Positions 44,777 through 55,413 of a stretch of DNA of 64,000 nt are shown here, piece after piece. This DNA comes from Phaeotremella fagi (lineage: Eukaryota > Basidiomycota > Tremellomycetes > Tremellales > Phaeotremellaceae). Both the position numbers and the translations under genes were made by a program. The notes under the pieces were generated by a model that worked only from the letters and a program-made list of their open reading frames with translations, made no database searches and had not been told where the DNA came from. Position 1 is the first letter of the stretch, and the number at the start of each line of letters is the position of its first letter. The stretch spans positions 1,659,634 to 1,723,633 of the forward strand of contig BCHU01000001.1 of NCBI GenBank assembly GCA_001599715.1, in the 5' to 3' direction.

Positions 44777-47498
44777 TCAAATTGGTGAACCCCTATTGAG
44801 AGGTTTAGGAATCGCCACGGCCTCCGAAGTGGAGGCATTCGTAGTACCCAAACCCAAACCCAAACCCAAATTCGCTGAATCCAACGAAGTCGCCGTCGCC
44901 GTTGCCGTCGGACCAACAACGTCGACGTGCATCAAAGATTTAGAACTGGATTCGAGTCTTTCACCCCCTCTTCCACTTCCATAACCTATCCCAAATTTTG
45001 GAACCCCGTCTTTGGGTGATAATAATGGTGCACTTGATCTACCGTAGACTGCAGCTGAGAACGAGGTTGATCTGAAACTTCTGAAATTTGGTTTTGGTGG
45101 GGAGGGCACTTCCCTTGGAACTAGGAGTTTTTTGTGTTAGCTTCATTCGTATGGGATGGATTTTCGGAAGAGGGGGACATACTTATGACTTGGAGTTGGG
45201 AGCCGTTGAATGAAGCTCTGATTTGATTCATCATCGCGTCTTCACCTAATTTGATATCCCACTGTGCATGATCTTCGTTGAAATCAGTGAAAAGCTCTCC
45301 TCATGGTAGATTCGACAACCTACCCTGTTCATCCCATTGATCAGCGACTATATGAAGGGTTTTACCGTTTTTTGCAGAAACGATGATATTCTCGAAACTG
45401 TAATGGTCAGTTTAGGCAATCACCCGCTGACTCACGAGAATCCAGGTAACCAAACCAAAACTTCATATTTCCCTTTGGTAGATCTAATAGCGATCCTACC
45501 TTCTTCACCTTTGATGACCTCGACCCATTCATCCTCCTGACCAGGAACGACGTTGAAGTCGGGTCGATCAGTTCCAGTCCCCATCGAACCTGTTCTCGCT
45601 AGAACCGCAGCTCCAACTGGATGAGGTGGTAAAGCCCAATTTGGTGGCGAGGGTGTTGGTTTGGGTATATTGTTGTTATCTGTATTGGGGTTACTTTTAA
45701 TCGACATGGAACCAGTTTTATTACTAGAATTCGAGGATGAACTGGAAGTTGATAAAGCTGAAGAAGACGTTGATCCGATTTTGGGAGTTGTCGTTTTCGT
45801 AGGTAGATATGGATAATGGGCTGGAGGGGATTTAGTTGCTATTGAACAACCTGACAATGAAATTCTATTTGGATGACTCCCATGGAAACCCCTAGCTTCG
45901 GGTGATGTTGGGGATGAAGACGAAGCTGAAGCTTCAGTCGAAAATGTTCGAGTTGATGATTGAGAAGATCGTCTTGTACCAAGTGAGAAGCCGGGTGGGG
46001 GAAGTAGTTCAGGACTGTATTTAGTGTCTAAACGAAGTTCAGGAGTTTGGTTAGGTGCAGATGAAGGTTTGAGCGTATCCTTTATTGATAATCTACTACT
46101 GGGTCTGGAAGATGTTGTGACATGTAGATTAGCGGTTGGATCAATAGGATTCGATTTGGGATTGGGTATTGGATTCGGATTCGTTGGCGTGGTGGTAGCA
46201 GTCGATGGTGAAGATATTGAATGGATTTCAGCGAAACTACCGAAAGTTGGGAAATACGATCCAAGAGCTTTAGCGGGTATCGCAGCTGGATTATCGAGAC
46301 TATGTAGAAGAATAACGCGATCAGTTGACTGTTTATCATTGAATTTTGATAGCATGGTGAGAGGGGAGATAGAAATTTTGAATTGGAAAAATGGAAAAAT
46401 GACAAGGGGCTCAAAGAATTGAGTCTTCGTTGTGATTTAATAACCCCCCGATTAGAAGGCTATGAGAGAGATGACAGTTGATAACACCACACCCAAGATC
46501 GGTGGAGCGAGAGGGTAGCTGCATTGTCGACGTCACTCGATTCATATCAAACGTTGACGACCAGAAAGGATGGATCAAAGGATATGGATAAAAAGAGACG
46601 ACACGATGGAAGGCTAGTGAAAAGAATGACCCCTTTGGGTACAATCACTTGAAGATGTCGGTGGATCGACTTACCTAGCATGTTTCTTACGCCAACTTCC
46701 ATCTCTCCTGAGAGATGAGATGAGTTTCACAGATTGGTCATCTTTTCTACCACCTGACTCTTGAGACGAAATCGACGGGTTGTTATCGACCGACCCGGAA
46801 TCTTTGGATTTGTTGAAAGACGTCGTTGCGATCTTACTGAATCCCCTGAGAAGAGGTGGAAGTTCAGCTTTCGGGGTGATACCATCACGAGAAGGTGATG
46901 AACCGGAAGTTGATCTATCATCCTCATCGTCGGTTTGGGTGTTGGACAATTTCTTGTCGAAATGAGTGGGTGACGAGAATGAATATGGTAAAACCTCTTT
47001 CTCTGGAGTGCACGGTTTATCGACTAAAGAAGTCACGGTTGTTGATGAATCTGATGAAGTGAAATTGGGTGGCAAAGGACGTTGAAGGTTATGAAATATT
47101 CTTGATGATAGGGAAAGATCTTGAACTTGATTTTCCAAGTATCCTAAACCCTCTTCATCACAAGAAGAGACGACCAGTTGATCATCGATTTTAAGTTGAT
47201 CGATCGAAGAAGACAAGTCATCGTTCAAGTATTCGCCACTGTCAAGAGAGGTGTTTGTACTACTCATCCTTTCCCTTGAATCAGAATCTGAAATCGAGTG
47301 GAGAGAGAATGATGACTGTGATGAACTTGGGGAAGAGATGAAGGTGCTGGTATCCGAGAGATCTGGTGATACATTTAGGGAATGAATTTTGGCGTTGGTA
47401 GGGAGTGGATGTGCACCTTTGGACGTTAAACGTTGATGTTGATTCGAATCGTCGATTGAAGCGTTCATCAGTGATGGTGATAATTGATGAACTTCCAT
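44777..47498 (-). CDS. Long disordered protein with a C-terminal Hsp20/alpha-crystallin-like domain
   Basis: The N-terminal exon (47498 to about 46673) encodes MEVHQLSPSLMNASIDDSNQ and a Ser-rich region ending GSWRKKHA. A GTAAGT donor follows. The next exon joins in frame at an acceptor near 46310 (TTCTACATAG), giving SLDNPAAIPAKALGSYFPTF and a long Ser/Thr/Pro region. Then a compact domain: WVEVIKGEEGRIAIRSTKGK, YEVLVWLPGFSFENIIVSA, KNGKTLHIVADQWDEQ, HAQWDIKLGEDAMMNQIRAS and FNGSQLQVIVPRE. The alternating strands and the LPGF and G-x-L-x-V-x-VP blocks match an alpha-crystallin sandwich. A Gly/Ser tail ends NRGSPI. Alternative: two genes, the second starting at ATG 46355. The roughly 360-nt intron is long here, so the join is the least certain part. 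Confidence 0.65.
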
Positions 47499-48812
47499 TC
47501 TTTGGTTTCCTATGTGATATGGGATCTCTGAGTATTACTTAGTCATCATGAATGTCGAATAGGAGTGTTTTTAAGTAATTAAACGATTCAAGTTGGGGAT
47601 GGGGGGATGTAGTCGCCGCTGTGTCGAAAATGATACTTATTGTACTGCTTTGAAACCAAAGGCAGTGTACCAATGACCAAAGAAGAAATTGACTACTAAC
47701 GAGAACCAACAAGGAGTTGATGATGATGATACTTCTGTCCTTCCAGAAGTGGAGCGTATAAGAAATTACCTCTGTTTGAAGTTGAATTGGAATGATTTGA
47801 GTTAATTAAAAACCAGTTGGGATCTGAGAAACAGAGTTAAGTTAATATATTAATAAGCAAATTGATCAATCCCCCATCAATCAATCACGAGTTCTTTTTA
47901 AATTCTTTGATTCTCCTTTTTTGTGTACGGCCGTATTCGAAGATTCGATATAAATTATTATTAATTAACTTGTCGAATTCCGAATACAAATTCTGTTGTA
48001 GTTGTGGGGCAAGGGGGAGTGTTGCAAGGGGCGTAAAGGATGAGGAGGGTTTGATTGGTTGTGGGGGTGTTGTGGTGTTGTTGAGATCTAAGGTATTGCG
48101 TTTGATGATCAATAAAATAAAAAGATTTGTTTCGGGTCAAATCGGGTGGGGTGGGTGGTTGTGATGGTGGTGTGATGGTGTGTGATGATGACGACGATGA
48201 ATAATTAAATGCGATGAGTGGTGTGAATGAATATCTATCTATAATGCTATGTTCAATGTAATATGTATATGGTAAGTTATGCTAAGTAAGAGTTGTTAGT
48301 AACTCGTTCCATTCACTGTTTGTCAGGAAGCAGTAGGTAACTCAAAGTAAACCTTGAACCTTCTAGTAACTACCTAGCTTTGTGTTTAGTATACGTAGGT
48401 AGGTCTATGCTTAATAATGAATAATGACGTCAAGAAGTGACGGCAATCGACGGTCACCTTCTCGATGTGGTAATTATGAACGGCCCTGACGATCAATCTA
48501 CGAAACCCCTTTGCTAAAAGGAAGCTCGGAAGCTGAAGCCCAGCAAGAAGGCTGAAGAAGTGGTGGAGCTGGGTCCTTCAAAAGTGATTAAAAGTAAGTA
48601 GTTTGTATGGGAAGGGAGTACTGCACTAATGCTATACTTAACCTAGACGATTCTTAGTCTTCAGCCTTACACACTGTACACTGTAACACTAATGCGACTA
48701 ACTTACTCAATAGCGTAATAGTATCGATTTCATCATGGAGCCCCAACGCGCGTCGTGTGTCAATAACAAGCCAAAAGCAACATCTCAGTAATTCACTTCC
48801 AACTTATGTACC
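47499..48812. promoter_or_regulatory. Divergent promoter region, Hsp20-like gene (-) and OTU1 (+)
   Basis: 1.31 kb. Contains T/G-rich sequence with TGGTGTGATGG repeats (about 48150-48210) and a purine-rich stretch with GAAGAAG at about 48530-48570. No frame of more than about 100 codons looks real. No RNA gene recognised. Confidence 0.4.
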
Positions 48813-50251
48813 ATGATAAAGATACGGCTAAGACATCCAAAAGGTCTATCAACCTTAGAAGTGAATCCTCAAGAAACCACAATCTCAGAATTGAAAGTTT
48901 TGATATTCTCCTCGACAGAGATCCCACCACCTCAACAAGAATTGAAATTCGGTTATCCGCCTAAATCAATTGATCTCGATGACGAGTCGTCTACGTTAGA
49001 CATCATACCTCTAAGTCGAGGTGATCAGATTATCGTCAATGCCATACCGATTGATGAAGTGAAATCTAGTTCTAGTTCGAATTCGAATTTGTTACCAACA
49101 CCCTTGGTGGAACTTTCGAAATCTAATCTTCCAACTCCAGCACCATCAATTAAAGAAGTTTCAGCAAGGATATCTGCACCCTCACCATTACCTTCTTCAC
49201 TCAATCGATCAAATGCTTCACAAGTGTCAACACCGAATACCGTCTCGAGGGATCAGCCTGAGCCTGAATCTATAGCTTTACCAGGTCGAGATTCCGGGTT
49301 CTTACAGTTAAGGATCGTTCATGATGACAATTCATGTTTGTTCTCGGCTATTGGGGTAGTGTTTGAAGGTGGTTTGGGTAGTGAAGTGGTGAAAAAATTG
49401 AGGAGTGGTATGTTTACTTCTAGGCGTGGTAGTTTACTTTACTGAAATTGGATGTAGTTGTTGGAGATACTATTCGTGATGATCCTGTTTCGTGGTCTGA
49501 TGTGGTGTTAGGGTAGGTTTAGGTACTAGTTTATTGGGATTGGATACTGAAGTTAGGACCTCTTTAGACAACCTAGAGACGCTTATATTCGTCAAATTCA
49601 GAAATCGGATACTTGGGGAGGGGCCATTGGTAAGTATAACTAATGGAGAACGTGGACGGAGCTAATTGTTTCTTTATGCAGAATTAGCAATATTTGCTAA
49701 GCAGTAAGATACACTTTTCTATGACGGTTTTAATTCTAACCACTCGCTTTAGCTATAAAACCGAGATTTGCTCGTTTGACGTTGGTACTGGAAGATGCGA
49801 TAAATTCGGGGAAGGGGAATATGATTCCAGGTAAGCTACAACGCATCACCAAAGAATCCATATTAACCCAAAGAAAGATGTATCCTAGTATATTCAGGAA
49901 TCCGTAAGTCCACGCCGACTGTAACGTAGTCGCTAAAAAGATAACAGATTACGACGCCCTAACCCTCTCCCCAATCGCTTCCTCCCCACCAGAATTCCAC
50001 ACTACAATCTATCCAACATTCGACGAATCGATCTTAGAAACAGCGAGGGAACTGATTGATAGATTGAGGAAACGACATTATTTCACTGATACTTCGAATT
50101 TCGATTTACGGTGTGGAGTGTGCGGGGTTGGGTTGAAAGGTGAAAAGGGGGCTAGAGATCATGCTATGAGTACTGGACGTGGGTGGTTCTTAGGGTGCTT
50201 GAAGGTGTTGATACTGATCATGATTTAGATGTTGATTTTGGAGAATATTGA
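48813..50251 (+). CDS. OTU1: OTU1/YOD1 deubiquitinase
   Basis: A cysteine protease that trims ubiquitin chains on Cdc48/p97 clients, acting in ERAD. Residues 1-85 form a ubiquitin-like/UBX-like domain (MIKIRLRHPKGLSTLEVNPQ, then PPKSIDLDDESSTL) that binds Cdc48. After a Ser/Pro linker comes the OTU domain. The catalytic Asp/Cys motif is RIVHDDNSCLFSAIG (D-x-x-C), followed by RDAYIRQIQKSDTWGGAIEL and AIFAKHYKTEICSFDVGTGR, and the catalytic His in ILVYSGIHYDAL. The C-terminal C2H2 finger is LRCGVCGVGLKGEKGARDHA with STGHVDFGEY. Exon joins are 45-70 nt introns; the last uses a GTGGGT donor to link STGH to VDFGEY. Length and order equal those of yeast Otu1 with a longer linker. Confidence 0.9.
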
Positions 50252-50595
50252 GCGGACTTTTGGTGGTGTCATTATTCGGTTATTTGGTTGGTTTGGTTTT
50301 ACGTTTATAGTTGCTTTTTAATTGTGTTTTGGATATCGTCACTTGGATACAATACTGAAGATATCAGAAAGGGATTGCAATAGCGTCATATGGACGATTG
50401 TGGATGTAGCATGAAAGTGAAGTGATTAAAGTGATATGCAGTACATGGATTGCAAAACTGAATGTGGCACCACATCGGTGGTTGTGGTTGTGTTTAGCGT
50501 TCAGCGTGTGTGTGAGAGTGTCAGTGCACAGATCCCTTTGGCCCCGTCACGTCAGGTATCAACTCTTCTTCTTATCCTTCTCTATCTACTAAACA
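50252..50595. promoter_or_regulatory. Promoter of the DUF7923-like gene
   Basis: 344 bp between two plus-strand genes. TG-rich 3' region of OTU1, then a C/T-rich leader (TCTTCTTCTTATCCTTCTC) just before ATG 50596. No other feature seen. Confidence 0.4.
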
Positions 50596-53500
50596 ATGTC
50601 ATTCCATTCAACTCCGATAGAATATAAAATACCACTCCCAGATTCATTACCTCCCTCTAGATCCCCCTCCCCCTCCATATCAGTTCAATCAGAATCAGAC
50701 CAACCACTTAACTCTGATCTCCTCCAACACGAGGATATCAACATCAACATCCGAATCCCAAGCCCAAACCCAATCCCAAACTCACACAAAGATCTCAACG
50801 AAATCGACTTCATACCCAAATGGACACCAATGGTTCCAAATCCATTACCCTCAACCTCAACTCCACTCCCACAAAAGAAACTTCATATCATCAGAACTAA
50901 AACCCCACCATCTTTCTTTCCTCAACGACAACAACAAAATGAGATTCCGCCGTTCACTTATCATGCTGGATTACCTTCTTCACCTGGTGGAGGGTGGTTC
51001 GTTGATGGGCAATATCGATTGTATGATGATTTAGGTGGGGGTGGGGGTGGTTATGAGACTCAACCTCAGACTTTTGGGATGGAGGAGAGATTGGTTCGAG
51101 CTGGTTTGAATAGTTCTAGAAGACCTGTGGAGATTAGATCTCCTATTTCTGGACAGAAGGTCAGGGGTCTGACAGGTGTTGATGACAAGGGTGATGTAGG
51201 AAATTTGATTGATGGTACTACAGGTCATGTCGAGAAGGGTTCTCAACAAGAATCGTTGAAGAAAGATGTCAAGGTCGTCGGAGATCAGCTGATTCCATCA
51301 CCTTCAGTAATCTTGGATTTACCACCGAGTTCACCACCTGTCCCAAGTCCAGCATCACCAATCTCAAACCATCAAGAAAACCTTGATCTCCAAAACTCAG
51401 TTCCGGGATCGAAAGCTCAACATGAAGATCTGTCACGGCATAACAATAACTCCCGTCTCAACCTTGCAGATATGGGTTCAGAAAGTGCTTCTGGTGAATT
51501 GGCAGAGCTAGAGAAACTTTGGGATGGGTATCGGGATGCGTATGGATTGTTTAGTGGAGGGTTGGAAGAGGTTATTGCGAGATTCAAGAAGATCGTTCAC
51601 AGGTCAGTTGGAGTTATTGTTGGTGAATTGATTTGATAACTCATATACTGTCCTACTGTACAGTGACGATAATCAAGATTCTAAAGAGATCATGTCCAAC
51701 GGACAAGCATTGGTTGAATACCAGAATCAAATCAATATTTTGAGTACTAGATTATCATCTAAAGACGAAGAAATTCGATGTTTGAAACAAGAAAACAATA
51801 GCGAGTCTTCTCATCAGCTAGTCGCAGCTCAAGATACCATCTTCGCTCTTCAAACCAGATTGAAAGAGATGGAACTTTTGGAAAAGAGGAATCAAGCTTT
51901 AGCTCATAGATTTGTTAAATTACAGCATGATCATGAAATCGTCGTTGAGGAATTGAAAAGTTTAACAAATGAGCATGTAAGTGATCGTTTGACATTGCAG
52001 CGGACGTTGACTTACACCCCAGCAGTCGAATTTCGGTGTCGTCATCATGCAAGGTGATGTTAGGATGGTAGGTCAACTTTCATCTTCTCTTTGGTTCGGT
52101 GAGACTTTTGGCTGACACCTTGGATGTCTGTAGTTTGATCCACAACTTCTCAATTTGGGATATGACGGGGGTGAGTTCTTCTTTCCTGATATTTGAATAA
52201 CGGTTAATAAGATGTGGTAGGTAAAAAAACTGCTAAATCTTTGTTGGGTTCTGTTGAGCGTTATACGAAACTCGTCCTCGGTAATGATAAGGAACTCCCG
52301 TTCAATGTTCATCTCTTCATCGATATTGTATGTACTCTTATTCTGGTTAGCATCCTTTCCATGTAGTTATAACTGAGAAACCGCGTTAGGGATCTGTTGG
52401 ACGAGAATTGAAGAAAGTGGGTTTCCTGTCCACAGATTTAAACATGAAATCCTCACTTACATCTCCAGATTGGTATCATCGACGAAATGAGAACTTTTAG
52501 AGAGTTCATTGACGGATTCAATGAGTTTAATGGGATGATTACCGCCGTTGATATCCCAGGGAAAAGCGGGGTCACCAAGAAAGTTTATGGTAGGTTTTAT
52601 GTTATGGCGGTAGAACGATTTCTGACGAACTAAACAATCCAGATCACACACAGTTTTACACCAAACTTGGTTCGTGTAAGATCGTTTACCTAGCTGAATC
52701 AGAAGTGAGTTTATTACAACTTTACTGGTACATGAGAGCGCTGACTTGTTATCTTAGCCTTTACCACTCTTCGTCAGAGACTTGATAATCCATAAATCGA
52801 ATAAGAAGATTCACGCGATTAGATCGACAAACGATGCTGCTGATGACCCGTTTCAATCGATTGGTGATGGTCGGTTACACTTTATTAGTTGTCTGTTCGT
52901 TCTCAGTTCGCAGGAGATTGAAAGAATGACCGCTCGGACAGGTGTGTTACAATTGAAACATAAAGAGTCGGATTTACGTGAAAAGTATCAAATCGGTTAT
53001 GTCGCAACTCCAGCGATCGCCCATGCTCGCACTGCCAGTGTCAGTGACTCGGTCTCACAGGTTTCAGAGCAAGAAGAGGATGAGAGTGGAAGACAAACGC
53101 CTCGACCGGATGTTGGTCACGGTATTCGACACGATAGAAGGGTTTCGATTTCATCCGTTGTTTCTATGCAACATTTCAAAAATCAACAGATCCCTCCATT
53201 GTCGCCACCACCAACTGATACTATTACAAAAAACCCTTGGGCGGTAACTAAAACCAGAGATCTTCCACCTCACATGGAGCCACCTAAACCGAAGTCCAAA
53301 GCTCAACCTTCAGGAGGAAGTCTATTGGATCAATGGTACGCAACCCAAGGTTCTCAAATCACCAGAAACCCTTCACCCAACCCCTCACCTCCACCGACTC
53401 CACGTCAAAAACCAAAACCACCAAAAAAAACCACCGAACCCAACAGACCGAACCAAACGACCGATGGTCAAACGTTAATTATCCCAATTGGAGATGGTTC

Positions 53501-53702
53501 ACCGGGAGGAACACCACCGGAAAGTGATGATGATCATCCATCGGTGGTTTTACCTCATAGACATAAGACTCATGTTCGACGTCCACCGGTTATTAGTGAT
53601 GATGCTGGTGTTGTTGGGTTGACTGTTAAAGGGAGAGGAAGTTTTTCTGATTGGGGTCAAGAGAGGTTGTATGGGTTTAGACAACATCAGGGGGGACGAT
53701 GA
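50596..53702 (+). CDS. Coiled-coil protein with a DUF7923-like domain
   Basis: The N-terminal ~330 residues are Pro/Ser-rich and disordered, then LEKLWDGYRDAYGLFSGGLE begins a coiled coil that continues through MSNGQALVEYQNQINILSTR and LQTRLKEMELLEKRNQALAH. A compact domain follows: FGVVIMQGDVRMFDPQLLNL, GYDGGKKTAKSLLGSVERY, LPFNVHLFIDI, IGIIDEMRTFREFIDGFNEF, DHTQFYTKLGSCKIVYLAES and PLPLFVRDLIIHKS. The GD-x-x-x-FDPxLLxxGxxGG start and alternating hydrophobic strands resemble the DUF7923 domain of fungal CCCH zinc-finger proteins. The C-terminus is long, Pro-rich and disordered and has no CCCH finger. Seven exons joined by eye. Role unknown; an RNA-related role would be guesswork. Confidence 0.62.
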
Positions 53703-54240
53703 GGTGGGTTTGAGAGTGTGTTGGGTGGTGGTTGCTGATAGATTTCGACATGTATTTTAGATGTCGATGATGGATAAGAAAGGATAGAAATGGAATCAGA
53801 AGATAGAACGAGAAATGAGAGAAGGAAATAGATAATCCGAAAAGATGATATAATGAGGTAGAAAATGATTTTATACTTCTGGAGATTATTGAGAAATCAG
53901 CAAGATATATGGAATCGATGAAAGTTTATGTAGTAGATGATAACAGCTGCATCGATCATACGAGAGTTATACTGTGACATAGAGATCGACTCGGGTTTGA
54001 GTTTTACGTTCAAGGCAGAGGTAACGTTACATCCAGGAATGGTAATTCAAACGTTGACAACACATATGTAACAGTAAGCGTAATATTCAAGGTAAAGTTT
54101 TCTGAAGGTTGTACAAAAAAGCGATATTTCCTTTAAGATCGTTGAACGAGATTTCAATGAGTCCAAACCAAGGTTCGTAAAGAGTTATCCTGTGTTAAAG
54201 TCAGTATCAGTACAGTTATGTACAGTATTGCAACACAAGC
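53703..54240. other. Tail-to-tail intergenic region
   Basis: 538 bp between the stops of the DUF7923-like gene (+) and the calpain-like gene (-). AT-rich UTR-like sequence with GATAGA/GAAATGAGAG runs. No gene seen. Confidence 0.4.
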
Positions 54241-55000
54241 TCACTGTTCGTCAGATGTACTGCTCTCTATTGTATAAGTGTGACTTCCCAAAAGAGCTTT
54301 GGATGGTGTGGCAACCGATGTTATGAGTAACGGCTGTCTTCTTTGAGCAGCGCTCGTTTGAAATTGAATAAATTTCCCTTATCAGTATCAGCTTGGAACA
54401 AAAAACAAAAACTTACATAGATCATCGTCATCTAAAGGATCAGTAGAGAAATCCATAGTGTAAACGTCATACCCAGTAAGGACGTTTAAAGCGGTAGCCG
54501 GCCAATCGTTACCGGTAGGGAAACTGGTTGATGTACCACCAGGTAAATTCAATTTCAGAACAGAATAATAAATCGCTTGAGGCCACCAAACATCTCTTGA
54601 GGCCCCGAAAAAACTTTCAGGGATATCACTCAGTTTGAGTACACTGTTCACTGTATCTCCTGAGACCGGATCGTAAATTCCGATTTTGGTTTCTGAACAG
54701 TTGCTGCCGTCGAAACGACATTCTAGGAACAACGCCTCGATATGTAAAGGTTGAGAGTTTATTATTGAGGCGATTGAACAGAGTAGACCGGGATCGAGAT
54801 ATTTGGATAGTGGGATATCAGTCATTGATGGTGAAGCTCTGCCTAAAGAGACAGTTTCGTCCCTCGTCATCGAGTACGAATATACACTATTTGAAGTTAG
54901 GAGTACTATAAACAATCTCTTCTTAGTATATTTGTTAACGCTATCGGAGGACTGCTCACTTACTGGTGGTTATAACCAAAACGGACTGCGTTAGAAACAT
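54241..55000 (-). CDS. Small secreted calpain-like protein, probable pseudoprotease
   Basis: Spliced exons 55000-54964, 54905-54417 and 54377-54241 give 220 aa. The start MFLTQSVLVITTILLTSNSV is a good signal peptide. The rest follows the calpain (C2) core: LDPGLLCSIASIINSQP aligns with the catalytic GDCYLLASIAS helix, then IGIYDPVSGDTV, SRDVWWPQAIYYSVLKLNLP, WPATALNVLTGYDVY, WKFIQFQTSAAQRRQPLLIT and LLGSHTYTIESS, aligned with the G-H-A-Y-x-V catalytic His. In this alignment the nucleophile Cys is Pro, and the protein ends before the Asn (NPWG) box. So the fold may remain while catalysis is lost. The match is by pattern only; moderate confidence in the family, good confidence in the exon model. 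Confidence 0.6.
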
Positions 55001-55413
55001 GACTTGCGTTGTATGTACAAGTACACTTGTAGAGTAACCATCCGGTTTCGCCAAATTTGCGTTTAAGTTATACCCTTTCTAGATTTTGCCAAGCTCCTTT
55101 ATGATTATCATCCCCTCTCTAGAGAACAAAGGATCCATCAAATTGTGTCTCCCTCACACAAAATTGGTCCCCTCAGGACCCGATTGCTTTGAGTGCTTAC
55201 TCCTTGCTAGATGATTATCAGTTGATTTTCTCCTTCCTTTTCAAATTTTGCCACTTTGATTTTATTCGCCACTAACGATTAACGCGACGCGAGAATTCTA
55301 ATGTTTTGACTTTTGAAACCCTTTGGTTTTGATCATCAACAAAATAGTGATTACATCCCCAAAAATCAGACTCATGGTATACACACATTATATATAGCAT
55401 TGAAGGTAGCAAG
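55001..55413. promoter_or_regulatory. Divergent promoter of the calpain-like gene (-) and MUS7 (+)
   Basis: 413 bp between ATGs. The 14-mer GTATGTACAAGTAC is at 55011-55024, only 11 bases from the calpain-like start, and is followed by ACTTGTA, making a larger near-palindrome. The rest is AT-rich, with TATATATAG about 30 bp before MUS7. Confidence 0.5.
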
